Shown here piece by piece: positions 28,468 to 36,335 of a stretch of DNA of 64,000 nt. Position 1 is the first letter of the stretch; each line of letters starts with the position of its first letter. The notes under the pieces are model-generated. The model saw only the letters and a program-made list of their open reading frames with translations, searched no databases and was not told the origin of the DNA. This DNA is from Helicobacter cappadocius (GTDB lineage: Bacteria > Campylobacterota > Campylobacteria > Campylobacterales > Helicobacteraceae). The translations under genes were made by a program, and so were the position numbers. The stretch spans positions 1 to 64,000 of the forward strand of contig NZ_JAUYZK010000001.1 of assembly GCF_030688855.1 (NCBI RefSeq), written 5' to 3'.

Positions 28468-30150
28468 ATGAAGAAATTAGTAGATTTTTTTGAATATCTC
28501 AAACGCTATCACATCGATGTTCTTGATACTATAAGCATTATGCTAGAACTTTTTATCCTTAAAATCCAAAACCCAAGAGCAATTCAATCCCTCATTTCAA
28601 AAGAAACCAAGAAGGAAGATATCTATCAGGAATTTTGTAATCTTATCCAAACTTTTATCAAACCTTCTTTTTATGTAAAAATTAACCCCAATACAAACAT
28701 CTTAAAAATACTCAAAACAATCCATCAAATACCTCTTAATAACGAAATTATCGAACAATTCTTACACACCATCACACAAAAAAAAACTTCTAATAAACTT
28801 TACTACTACTCCACTCCTTTAGAGGTCAATCAACTACTTATATCATTGCTTGAAATAAAACCCGGTGATGAAATATATAATCCTTGTTATGGGATTGGAA
28901 GTGTATTTTTAAGTCTTGCTAATAGCACTAGCGATGTAAAACTTTACGGTGAGGAACTTGATGAAAGGCTATCAAATATTGCTCATCTAGTCGCTCAAGT
29001 CGCAAAAATAAAAAATATTAAGCTTTGTGTAAATGACATACTCAAACAACCTATTTTTAAGACAAAAGATGGATTTGAACATTTTGACAAAGTTCTCTGT
29101 AATCCTCCATTGTACGCACATATGGGAATAGAATATCTCAAAGAAGATGAACGTTTTGGAAAAATGGGGATCTTGGTTAAAAATTATCCTGAACTCGTAT
29201 TTCTAACTCACGCACTCTCTCATCTAAAAAAACGTGGGGTTTTTATTGTCCGCAATCAAACCTTGCAAAAATCTTCTCTTGAAGAAAAGCTTCGAGAGCG
29301 CCTTTGCAAAGAAAAAATGATAGAAGCTATCATTGAATTGCCAAAAAACATCTTTCCTCACCAAAGTCATGAATTTTCTATTTTGGTAATTTCCCCAGAA
29401 AACGAAAATATACTACACATCAATGCGAATAATGAGTATTTTTATCAAAAAGATGGGAAATATAATAGATTGATTCATATTGATGAAATCTCAAATATTT
29501 TCTGCAAAAAACTCTGTACCCCATATTCTACACTCACGCCTCTCAATGAAATCCAAATTCACGATTTAAGAGCACAAACTTATTTGAATAAAAACAATGC
29601 AAATATCAATATCCACACGCTTAAGTCTCTAGGTATAGAAATTTTTAGAGGTCAGAGGGTATATGGTAGCACAAAGGATAAACCTATCACATACTATGAT
29701 GTAGGAATCGCTGATTTCAAACCCTATGGATTCACACAAGATTTTGAAAACAAAAAAGAGTATGGAGATGCTATAAAAATACAAAGATATGCACTCAAAA
29801 GCTATGATATTTTGCTCTCTCTAAGGGGAATTTCTCCTAAAATAACTATTTTAGGAGAAATCAATTCTCTTTGTGTTGCAAATGCAGGAATTATTACTTT
29901 AAGAGCAAAAAACAAAAAAATAGCCATAGGGCTTTATTGTTATTTTTTCTCATCAAAAGGTGAAAAATCCCTAAAAAAAATCTACGAGCAAAGCGGTGAA
30001 AATACAGTGAATATAGAGAATTTATACAATCTAAACATACCCAAAAACTATGATAAAAACCACAAAGATATTTTTACCAAAATACAAGAGTTAAGCAAAG
30101 ATTTAGAAGCTATTGATAAAAAAATACAACAACTCAAAGAAACTGAATGA
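28468..30150 (+). CDS. N6-adenine DNA methyltransferase fused to a type I-like specificity domain
   Basis: A 560-aa protein: helical N-terminal domain like HsdM (about 1-110), then a Rossmann methyltransferase with motif I NPCYGIGSVFLS near residue 140 and motif IV VLCNPPLYAHMG near residue 215 (usual forms DPACGTG and NPPF), and a C-terminal HsdS-like target-recognition region (about 370-560) ending in a coiled coil. Motif I is altered, so activity needs testing. The ATG at 28468 has GGAAG 5 bases upstream; an earlier ATG at 28411 lacks one. No restriction subunit is adjacent. Its stop overlaps the next gene (ATGA), coupling it to two nucleotide-sugar genes, an odd partnership. Confidence 0.75.
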   Translation: MKKLVDFFEYLKRYHIDVLDTISIMLELFILKIQNPRAIQSLISKETKKEDIYQEFCNLIQTFIKPSFYVKINPNTNILKILKTIHQIPLNNEIIEQFLHTITQKKTSNKLYYYSTPLEVNQLLISLLEIKPGDEIYNPCYGIGSVFLSLANSTSDVKLYGEELDERLSNIAHLVAQVAKIKNIKLCVNDILKQPIFKTKDGFEHFDKVLCNPPLYAHMGIEYLKEDERFGKMGILVKNYPELVFLTHALSHLKKRGVFIVRNQTLQKSSLEEKLRERLCKEKMIEAIIELPKNIFPHQSHEFSILVISPENENILHINANNEYFYQKDGKYNRLIHIDEISNIFCKKLCTPYSTLTPLNEIQIHDLRAQTYLNKNNANINIHTLKSLGIEIFRGQRVYGSTKDKPITYYDVGIADFKPYGFTQDFENKKEYGDAIKIQRYALKSYDILLSLRGISPKITILGEINSLCVANAGIITLRAKNKKIAIGLYCYFFSSKGEKSLKKIYEQSGENTVNIENLYNLNIPKNYDKNHKDIFTKIQELSKDLEAIDKKIQQLKETE

Positions 30151-30620
30151 AAAAAATAAATGTCATAGAAAATAAGATTATTGATGTTGATTACGGAAAA
30201 AATGTCTGCGTAATGACCCCCTGTAATCTATATGGGTGCAAACTTGGCAACAATGTGTTTGTAGGTCCTTTTGTAGAGATTCAAAAAGATGTAGCCATTG
30301 GAGATAATACAAGGATTCAAAGCCATAGCTTTATTTGTTCTCTAGTAAAAATCGGTTCAGATTGTTTTATTGCACACGGAGTAATGTTCATCAATGATCT
30401 GTTTGAAAATGGTCATCCTGCCTCAAATCCTTCTGACTGGAAAAATACAAATATTGGGAATAATGTATCCATTGGATCAAATTCCACCATCTTGCCTGTA
30501 AGTATCTGTGATAATGTCGTTATTGGGGCTGGAAGTGTGGTCACCAAAGACATTGTGCAATCAGGTATTTATGCTGGAAACCCTGCAAAAAAACTACGTG
30601 GCATAAATAAAATCCTATGA
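30147..30620 (+). CDS. WbpD-like nucleotide-sugar N-acetyltransferase (hexapeptide repeat)
   Basis: A 157-aa left-handed beta-helix acetyltransferase. Hexapeptide repeats run through most of the protein (LGNNVFVGPFVEIQKDVAIG, then IGNNVSIGSNSTILPVSICD), with the C-terminal GAGSVVTKDIVQSGIYAGNPAK typical of WbpD/WlbB enzymes that acetylate UDP-3-amino sugars. It is the middle gene of a three-gene unit and overlaps both neighbours by 4 bases. The expected aminotransferase (WbpE/WlbC) is not in this window. A role in LPS or capsule sugar synthesis is inferred. Confidence 0.82.
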   Translation: MKKINVIENKIIDVDYGKNVCVMTPCNLYGCKLGNNVFVGPFVEIQKDVAIGDNTRIQSHSFICSLVKIGSDCFIAHGVMFINDLFENGHPASNPSDWKNTNIGNNVSIGSNSTILPVSICDNVVIGAGSVVTKDIVQSGIYAGNPAKKLRGINKIL

Positions 30621-31585
30621 AAGTAGCGATTATTGGATATGGATATTGGGGTGTCAATATAGCCAAATGTATTTTTAAAAATCCAAATTTTGAGTTAAAG
30701 ACTATCTATGATGAAGATAAATCACGAATCCAAGAAGCAAAAAAAATCTATGATTTCGCTCCTTATGAAAACTACGAATCTATTTTAAAAGACGACGATA
30801 TACAAGCAATATTCATTATCACTCCACCTCATAGTCATTATTCATTAGGAAAGGCTGCTTTAAAAGCAAAAAAACACGCTTTTATAGAAAAGCCATTAAC
30901 AACAAATATTCAAGAAGCCTATGAACTTTATGAAATTGCACAGAAAAATAATTGTATCTTGCACTGTGATCATACCTTTTTATACTCTCCTGCAGTAAAA
31001 TGGCTAAAAGAAAATATTCAAACATTTGGCGAGATTGTCTATATTAATTCTAGGAGAATTAACTTAGGATTATTTCAAAGTAGTTTGGATGTTATTTGGG
31101 ATCTAGCAATCCATGATCTATCCATTATTGATACTCTAGTAGGGCTAAAAATAAAAAAATCAAAAACATTTACTAAGAAATATCAAAACTATCCTTATGA
31201 TGCGATCGCAAATATCAATTTAGAGTTACAAAGCGGTCCCATAGTCACCATCAATGTTTCTTGGCTATCTCCTGTTAAGGTCAGAGAAATGATCATTGGC
31301 GGTGATAAAAAAACAGCAATTTATGATGATACTAAAAGGGATAAAATCACTGTTTTTGATACTGGAGTGATTATTAAAGATGAATTTGATAAAAATAGTC
31401 TTTATCAAAAGATGATTGAATACAAACTCGGTAAAGAAGAAATACCCGTATTGGAAAATTTTATGGCACTTGACAATTCCATAGAGTCATTTTTTTCTTC
31501 TATTTCTGAGAATTCTCACACTCAAGATCAAAAAGAGCATATTTTAAGAGTTATTCAAGCCTTAGAAATTATCTCAAAGTCATAG
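30617..31585 (+). CDS. Gfo/Idh/MocA-family sugar dehydrogenase (WbpB-like)
   Basis: A 322-aa NAD-dependent oxidoreductase with the N-terminal Rossmann motif VAIIGYGYWGVNIAKCI and the family catalytic EKP motif (HAFIEKPLTTNIQEAYE) near residue 93. WbpB/WlbA-type members oxidise C3 of UDP-N-acetylglucosaminuronic acid before amination and acetylation, which fits the acetyltransferase beside it. It ends 3 bases before the convergent methyltransferase gene. Exact sugar substrate unknown. Confidence 0.85.
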   Translation: MKVAIIGYGYWGVNIAKCIFKNPNFELKTIYDEDKSRIQEAKKIYDFAPYENYESILKDDDIQAIFIITPPHSHYSLGKAALKAKKHAFIEKPLTTNIQEAYELYEIAQKNNCILHCDHTFLYSPAVKWLKENIQTFGEIVYINSRRINLGLFQSSLDVIWDLAIHDLSIIDTLVGLKIKKSKTFTKKYQNYPYDAIANINLELQSGPIVTINVSWLSPVKVREMIIGGDKKTAIYDDTKRDKITVFDTGVIIKDEFDKNSLYQKMIEYKLGKEEIPVLENFMALDNSIESFFSSISENSHTQDQKEHILRVIQALEIISKS

Positions 31586-31588
31586 TAG

Positions 31589-32533
31589 CTACTTAATTAA
31601 GCTTAAAAGATTTATTTCTTCTGTTGTGTTAGAATCAATTTTATTTTTAATTAATTTAATTCTAATTTTATCAATATCCCTAATATTATTTGGAATTGAA
31701 AAATATTCCTTCAGATAATCCCAATCGCATTGCCTCAAAGTTACTATTTCTCCGAGATAAAAGCTCACCCACCAATTACCAAGTTTGGATAAAAAGAGCT
31801 CAGATTCTATTTTTTTTTGTGCAATTTCGGAATATTGAATATCCTTTTCAAATCCCAAAAATCTTCTACCTAACCTTTTTGCAGCAACTGCAGTTGTTCC
31901 TGTACCCATAAACGGATCCAAAATCAAATCTCCTTCTTCTGTACTCATTAAAATAATTCTCTCTAACAAGTGAATCGGTAATTGACACGGATGTTCATCT
32001 CTATACTTTATATGTCTTATCCTATGGATATCTGTCCAAACATCAGAACATAATGGGCCAAAAGGATGCAAAATTGACTTTTTACCTCCATAGTCCTTGA
32101 TCAAAACACCCTTTCTATCTCTTTTATGTGGCGAACGCAATTCTCTGAATTTGCTCCTATCATTTGTTTTTGAATAAAATAAAATTCCATAATGTGCGGG
32201 TTGTAAAGTTTTTCCCATTGGAGCAGTCATTGCTTCCCAACTAATCCAATGTCTAAAAATAGCTATTTCATTCAAAAAACTTGCATAATAAATAAGCCAT
32301 TTAGGAATATTATGTAAAAAAATAAAACCATCATCTTTAAGAACTCTTACACATTGATAAATCCATTCCTTGCACCAATCAAGATATTCAGACTCTTCAA
32401 GCTTATCTTTATGCGAATTGTATTTTTTCTTTAAATTAAAAGGCGGATCTGCAAAGACACAATCAACTGTATTATCAGGAATCTTTTCAAATAACTCAAT
32501 GCAATCACCCTGCAGAATCTTATTTTCAAACAT
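31589..32533 (-). CDS. Type II DNA methyltransferase (beta class, N4/N6)
   Basis: A 314-aa DNA methyltransferase. The catalytic motif ADPPFNLKKKYNSHKDKL comes first (about residue 28), while the SAM-binding motif DPFMGTGTTAVAAKRLGRRFLGFE comes later (about residue 205), the order of beta-class amino-methyltransferases. It probably methylates adenine or cytosine N4 at the site cut by the upstream endonuclease. The ATG at 32533 lies inside the end of the endonuclease gene (8-base overlap); a TTG at 32539 is the alternative. The recognition sequence cannot be read from the protein. Confidence 0.88.
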   Translation of the reverse strand: MFENKILQGDCIELFEKIPDNTVDCVFADPPFNLKKKYNSHKDKLEESEYLDWCKEWIYQCVRVLKDDGFIFLHNIPKWLIYYASFLNEIAIFRHWISWEAMTAPMGKTLQPAHYGILFYSKTNDRSKFRELRSPHKRDRKGVLIKDYGGKKSILHPFGPLCSDVWTDIHRIRHIKYRDEHPCQLPIHLLERIILMSTEEGDLILDPFMGTGTTAVAAKRLGRRFLGFEKDIQYSEIAQKKIESELFLSKLGNWWVSFYLGEIVTLRQCDWDYLKEYFSIPNNIRDIDKIRIKLIKNKIDSNTTEEINLLSLIK

Positions 32534-33485
32534 TTTCAAGGACTTTTTTAAAACGCTCTAATTCATCTAAATGAAAAGTAAAAACATCGTCATAAGCCTC
32601 TACCATCCGCTTTAAATCCTGTTTTCTCACATACCAACCAATACCATCAACAAAACCAACAAATCTGGCTTTGGGATAATGTTTTTTAATCAACTCTGCA
32701 ATCGATAATTCTGTTTTTGCCTTATCTCCCTGACCTGAACTTGTAGTGCTCAAAAATGAGCTTTCAATTATTATCTTCGGGCTTTTCTTATCCGGAATAA
32801 TAAAATCCATAGTTCTTTTATTTAGCTTCTCGTTTTTGAATAATTCTGGCAAATCACCTTTTTCAAAATTTATTTTTAAGTCATTTAAAATAGTTTCTAT
32901 AATAGTTTCTGGATTATTCCCCATGCAACCAGAATAACTACCTTTTTGGCGATAACGAATTAAAGTATCAACCATTACATCAGAATCAAAGTTTATTTTC
33001 TGTAGTTCTAATTTTTTAAGCTCAAATAATGGAAGAGTTTTAGCTAAAAAAGAATTGGTAGAGCCTCTAAAAAATAAATCAATTAGACCTGTAGCAAAAT
33101 CTCTATCTTCTTTAATAAGATTTTTTATTTTTTTATCACTCCATTCCTTTACATCATTATAAATGCGTCCCTTATCCCAATCTTGAACCCTTAAGAGATT
33201 ACATAACTCTTTATCTTGGACTATTCTCGCTATAGTTATAATTCTCTTTAAATTTTCATTTGCCAAACCATTTAAAACCAATAAACATTCTAAACCAAAT
33301 TCATTTTTCTGAATAAAATCAATAAATATTTCTTGCTTACAACCTCTATTGGCAATATCATTTTTAAGATTAAGTAGTAGTATTTTCAAAAGATTTATTG
33401 TGTTTGCCTCATAATTTTCCTCAAACTCCCAGTTAGAAAAATAAAAAGTATTTTTATTGATTACTGTCTCATATTTTTTATTCAT
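32526..33485 (-). CDS. Type II restriction endonuclease, DpnII/MjaII-like
   Basis: A 319-aa protein paired with and overlapping a DNA methyltransferase gene. A helical N-terminal part precedes a PD-(D/E)XK-like core near residues 225-265: KRTMDFIIPDKKSPKIIIESSF followed by TTSSGQGDKAKTEL. The last stretch resembles endonucleases of the DpnII/MjaII kind, with the Asp and Glu in place but ESS rather than ExK. The assignment rests on the pairing and this block. The ATG at 33485 is weakly supported (GGGA 5 bases upstream); a TTG at 33518 is the other option. Confidence 0.7.
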   Translation of the reverse strand: MNKKYETVINKNTFYFSNWEFEENYEANTINLLKILLLNLKNDIANRGCKQEIFIDFIQKNEFGLECLLVLNGLANENLKRIITIARIVQDKELCNLLRVQDWDKGRIYNDVKEWSDKKIKNLIKEDRDFATGLIDLFFRGSTNSFLAKTLPLFELKKLELQKINFDSDVMVDTLIRYRQKGSYSGCMGNNPETIIETILNDLKINFEKGDLPELFKNEKLNKRTMDFIIPDKKSPKIIIESSFLSTTSSGQGDKAKTELSIAELIKKHYPKARFVGFVDGIGWYVRKQDLKRMVEAYDDVFTFHLDELERFKKVLENV

Positions 33486-33525
33486 TATTATCCCGTACTC
33501 TAAATGTAAGTTTTCCAATAAGGGG

Positions 33526-33531
33526 TATAAT
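33526..33531 (+). promoter_or_regulatory. -10 element of the ung promoter
   Basis: Perfect TATAAT 64 bases upstream of the ung ATG, within the divergent region between the restriction endonuclease and ung. The ung start is preceded by GGAG at suitable spacing. Confidence 0.55.
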
Positions 33532-33595
33532 AATAACAGATAAAAACTTTAACAGCATTAATTTTAAAAATACTTTTTTAATTTTTGGAGATTTT

Positions 33596-34300
33596 ATGGA
33601 TACTGACTCAATCAAAATAATACCAGAATGGAAAGAGCTACTCAAAGATGAATTTCAAAAACCTTACTTTCAGCAAATAAAAAATCATTACTTACAGGCA
33701 AAAAACAAAGGGGAGATTATCTATCCACCTCCAAAGCTTACCTTTAATGCTCTCAATCTCACGCCACCTGAAAAAGTAAAAATCGTTATTTTAGGTCAAG
33801 ATCCTTACCACGGAAGTTTCATGCACAATGGAATAGAAATCCCCCAAGCAATGGGACTAAGCTTTTCTGTGCCTAAACCTGTGCCTATTCCGCCGAGTCT
33901 TAAAAACATCTACAAAGAACTCAATCTCTCACTTGGCGTCCCCATACCTTCACATGGGGATTTAACACAATGGTGTGAAAGAGGAGTGCTACTTTTAAAC
34001 ACCATATTTAGTGTCAAAAAGGGGAATGCAGGATCTCATGCATACTTTGGCTGGGAAAATTTTAGTGATAGTATCATAAAAGCAATATCAGATCATTGTG
34101 ACAAAATTATCTTTATGTTATGGGGAAATTATGCAAAAAAGAAAGCTTCTTTTATAGATACAAACAAACATATTATTATCACCGCACCCCATCCAAGCCC
34201 TTTGGCACAAGGGTTTGTTGGAAGTGGAGTATTTCTCAAAGCCCAAGAAGCACTAAAAAAATTTGGCAAAGAGCCAACTAATTGGGAATTAAAAGATTAA
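33596..34300 (+). CDS. ung: Uracil-DNA glycosylase
   Basis: Base-excision repair enzyme removing uracil from DNA. The 234 aa contain the water-activating motif GQDPYHG (about 64-70), the conserved block AMGLSFSVP, LLLNTIFSVKKGNAGSH, and the leucine-loop HPSPLAQGFVGSG (HPSPL) near residue 198. Family-1 length is normal. It stands alone on the plus strand between accessory genes and has its own promoter. Confidence 0.96.
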   Translation: MDTDSIKIIPEWKELLKDEFQKPYFQQIKNHYLQAKNKGEIIYPPPKLTFNALNLTPPEKVKIVILGQDPYHGSFMHNGIEIPQAMGLSFSVPKPVPIPPSLKNIYKELNLSLGVPIPSHGDLTQWCERGVLLLNTIFSVKKGNAGSHAYFGWENFSDSIIKAISDHCDKIIFMLWGNYAKKKASFIDTNKHIIITAPHPSPLAQGFVGSGVFLKAQEALKKFGKEPTNWELKD

Positions 34301-34346
34301 ATTAGATACATAGATATTGGTTAATACATAATTCACACTACAGCTC

Positions 34347-34352
34347 TATAAT
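34347..34352 (+). promoter_or_regulatory. -10 element of the DUF1104 gene promoter
   Basis: Perfect TATAAT 35 bases upstream of the ATG at 34387. The gene has a strong ribosome site (AAAAGGAAG). The short predicted leader fits an independently transcribed small gene. Confidence 0.6.
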
Positions 34353-34386
34353 CTCGTGTATTTCAATAAATTAAAAAGGAAGTAAA

Positions 34387-34845
34387 ATGAATAAGTTCAT
34401 TTCAATGATTTTGGCAGGAGCACTTTGTGCTTCATTGGCATTTGGAGCTGATTTTTCAAAAAAAAGCAATGATGATTTGATAAAGGTAGCAGGAACAGTT
34501 GCACCAAAAGATGTACCTGACTATAGAATGGAGCTTCACAAAAGAATAAAAGCAATGAAAAAACCTGAGGCAAAGGCTTTCCATGAAAAACTCGAAGCTT
34601 CTATGAAAAAGAACACTGAAAAAATGAGTATGAAAGACATGAGAGCTAGAAGAGAAGCTATAAAAAAAGCTATTGATGAAAAAACCAAAGGTATGACAAA
34701 AGAACAAATTAAAGAAAGTGGTCTTGATCACCATGGACATCATAAACACGGAAAAGATCACAAAAAAGATGAAGGAAGCAAAGCTAACAAACCAGTGAAA
34801 AAACCTGATCCAAAAGCTCCTGCACCAAAACCTGAAGCAAAATAA
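34387..34845 (+). CDS. DUF1104 periplasmic protein with His-rich tail
   Basis: A 152-aa exported protein: signal peptide MNKFISMILAGALCASLAFG, a charged helical DUF1104 domain (about 20-110) known mainly from Helicobacter and Campylobacter, then a His-rich segment HHGHHKHGKDHKK (about 114-126) and a Lys/Pro/Ala-rich end. The family has no firm function. The His cluster suggests binding of nickel, zinc or copper, by analogy to His-rich nickel proteins in Helicobacter. It has its own promoter and a hairpin terminator and is not in an operon. Confidence 0.8.
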   Translation: MNKFISMILAGALCASLAFGADFSKKSNDDLIKVAGTVAPKDVPDYRMELHKRIKAMKKPEAKAFHEKLEASMKKNTEKMSMKDMRARREAIKKAIDEKTKGMTKEQIKESGLDHHGHHKHGKDHKKDEGSKANKPVKKPDPKAPAPKPEAK

Positions 34846-34852
34846 TATGTTT

Positions 34853-34873
34853 TCTAGGCATTTCATGCCTAGA
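34853..34873 (+). terminator. Hairpin after the DUF1104 gene
   Basis: TCTAGGCA-TTTCA-TGCCTAGA, a perfect 8-bp stem with 5-base loop starting 8 bases after the stop codon. The bases after it are T-rich but not a clean T run, so termination is likely rather than certain. Confidence 0.6.
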
Positions 34874-34945
34874 TTCAAATCATATTCTTTATTCTATATT
34901 TTTCACTTAATTTTTGCATAATTTCTTATTTTAACAAAAGCACAC

Positions 34946-34951
34946 TATAAT
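34946..34951 (+). promoter_or_regulatory. -10 element before the Dam remnant
   Basis: Perfect TATAAT 39 bases upstream of the remnant's ATG, with an AGGGGA ribosome site between them. The expression signals survive although the gene is broken. Confidence 0.45.
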
Positions 34952-34984
34952 TTAGAAATCAAAAATAACCTAGCAGGGGACAGA

Positions 34985-35307
34985 ATGATCAAACCTATGT
35001 TAAAATACAGAGGTGGAAAAAGTGCCGAAATTAATCAAATTATTCCTTTCTTTCCAACATCATACAAGAGGTATATAGAGCCATTTTTTGGCGGAGGTGC
35101 TTTATATTTTTTTCTCAGTCCAAAAAAGTCAATCATCAATGATCTTAATAAACCTCTAATGAATTTTTATACATCAGTAAGAAATGATTTTTTATCGCTA
35201 AAAAAGAATTATCCGAATTACAAAAATTATATGAATCCAATCAATTAGAATTTCAAAAGCTTAAAAAACTGACGCCTAACAGCAAAAGTGATGCTGAGGT
35301 CTTTTAA
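34985..35307 (+). pseudogene. Frameshifted N-terminal fragment of a Dam-family adenine methyltransferase
   Basis: The first 73 or so codons encode the start of a DpnM/Dam-type (GATC) alpha-class methyltransferase: MLKYRGGKSAEINQIIPFF and the SAM-binding KRYIEPFFGGGALYFFL, then INDLNKPLMNFYTSVRNDF. After the A6 run at 35200-35205 this frame runs to a stop at 35248. The shifted frame continues as KKELSELQKLYESNQLEFQ...SKSDAEVF to a stop at 35307. The catalytic DPPY motif and two thirds of the protein are absent. The gene is therefore dead through an indel and a 3' deletion. No cognate endonuclease is next to it. Confidence 0.82.
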
Positions 35308-35382
35308 GGTGCTATGTTCCAAGCAACTATCTTTTGTTTCTCTGCTCACCTCTAATGATCTGTGGAAATAATGAGGGGGGGG
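35308..35382. other. Non-coding scar with G8 tract
   Basis: Stop-rich sequence between the Dam remnant and the FAH-family gene. It includes eight consecutive G at 35375-35382, directly after the FAH gene stop (minus strand). Such tracts slip in Helicobacter, but here it lies outside any intact reading frame. Confidence 0.5.
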
Positions 35383-36273
35383 TTATTCCCCGATGGTGTT
35401 TGTCAAACTTCCGATTCCTTCGATAGTGCATTCTATTACATCGCCAGGTTTGAGAAATCTAGGAGGCTCAAACCCCATCCCCACACCAGAAGGGGTTCCC
35501 ATAGAAATAATACTCCCTGCCTTTAGCATCATACCTCTTGAAAGTTCTTCTATCACATAATCAATGCCAAAAATTAGCAAATCTGTAGAGCTTTTTTGAC
35601 GAAGTTCGCCATTGACATAGCTAGAGATTTGCATTATTGGAGGGGTGGCAAACTCGTCCTTTGTCACGATATAAGGTCCCATGGGGCTAGAACCTTCTAG
35701 GCTTTTGCCAAAATACCATTGTTTGTGTTTTAGTTGGACATCTCTAGCACTGATATCGTTGATGATGGTATAGCCAAAGACATAATCAAACGCATCTTCC
35801 TTCTTTACATTCCACGCATCTTTACCAATAATAACACCTAGTTCTACTTCATAATCAAGTTTTTCAGTGATATTTTTATGTGAAGGCACTATTCCTTTAT
35901 CAGGAGTGGCTTCATTCACTCTTTTTCCAAAATACACTGCTTCTTCGCGTTTGCCATCAAAGGCTTCTTTTTTGAATTTTGCAGATTCTTCTGCGTGATC
36001 AAGGTAATTTATGCCTAAACAGATAATTTCTTGGGCAGGATGGGGGATGGGAGCAGCAGGAATAATATCATTTAGTGCGATATCCCCTGTTCTGTTATCT
36101 AATGCCCCTTGAAGTTTTTGTTCTAGATCTCTTCCATAGCACATGATGAGTTCTTGCATTTCTTTGATGCCTAATCCCAAAGATTTCAAAGAAATAATCC
36201 TTTTTTGGCTACTATCAATAATCCCGATTTGATAAGGAGAGCTTTTGGTTGTTTTAAAAGTAATGATTTTCAT
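35383..36273 (-). CDS. Fumarylacetoacetate hydrolase (FAH) family protein
   Basis: A 296-aa enzyme of the FAH superfamily (hydrolases, decarboxylases or isomerases of 2-oxo acids). The metal-binding glutamates are visible in KLDYEVELGVIIGKD, and the Asp in YTIINDISARDVQ. Also present are the GKSLEGSSPMGPYIV substrate loop and GTPSGVGMGFEP near the C terminus. The reaction cannot be specified. An oxaloacetate tautomerase/acylpyruvase-type activity is common for this subgroup. It is divergent from the alpha/beta hydrolase gene, with 62 bases between starts. Confidence 0.88.
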   Translation of the reverse strand: MKIITFKTTKSSPYQIGIIDSSQKRIISLKSLGLGIKEMQELIMCYGRDLEQKLQGALDNRTGDIALNDIIPAAPIPHPAQEIICLGINYLDHAEESAKFKKEAFDGKREEAVYFGKRVNEATPDKGIVPSHKNITEKLDYEVELGVIIGKDAWNVKKEDAFDYVFGYTIINDISARDVQLKHKQWYFGKSLEGSSPMGPYIVTKDEFATPPIMQISSYVNGELRQKSSTDLLIFGIDYVIEELSRGMMLKAGSIISMGTPSGVGMGFEPPRFLKPGDVIECTIEGIGSLTNTIGE

Positions 36274-36335
36274 CTACAATTCCTTTATTAAAAAATAATC
36301 TGCTATTATCAAGTCTATCAAAATTTAGGAATAAA

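Noticed and set aside
34456-34878. Minus-strand open frame of 140 codons opposite the DUF1104 gene
   Set aside because: The Phe/Phe/Ser-rich translation is the mirror of the Lys-rich real protein, which has promoter, signal peptide and terminator.
35375-35382. G8 tract as a phase-variation switch of the FAH gene
   Set aside because: The tract lies after the FAH stop codon, and the neighbouring Dam gene is already dead, so slippage would change no intact protein.
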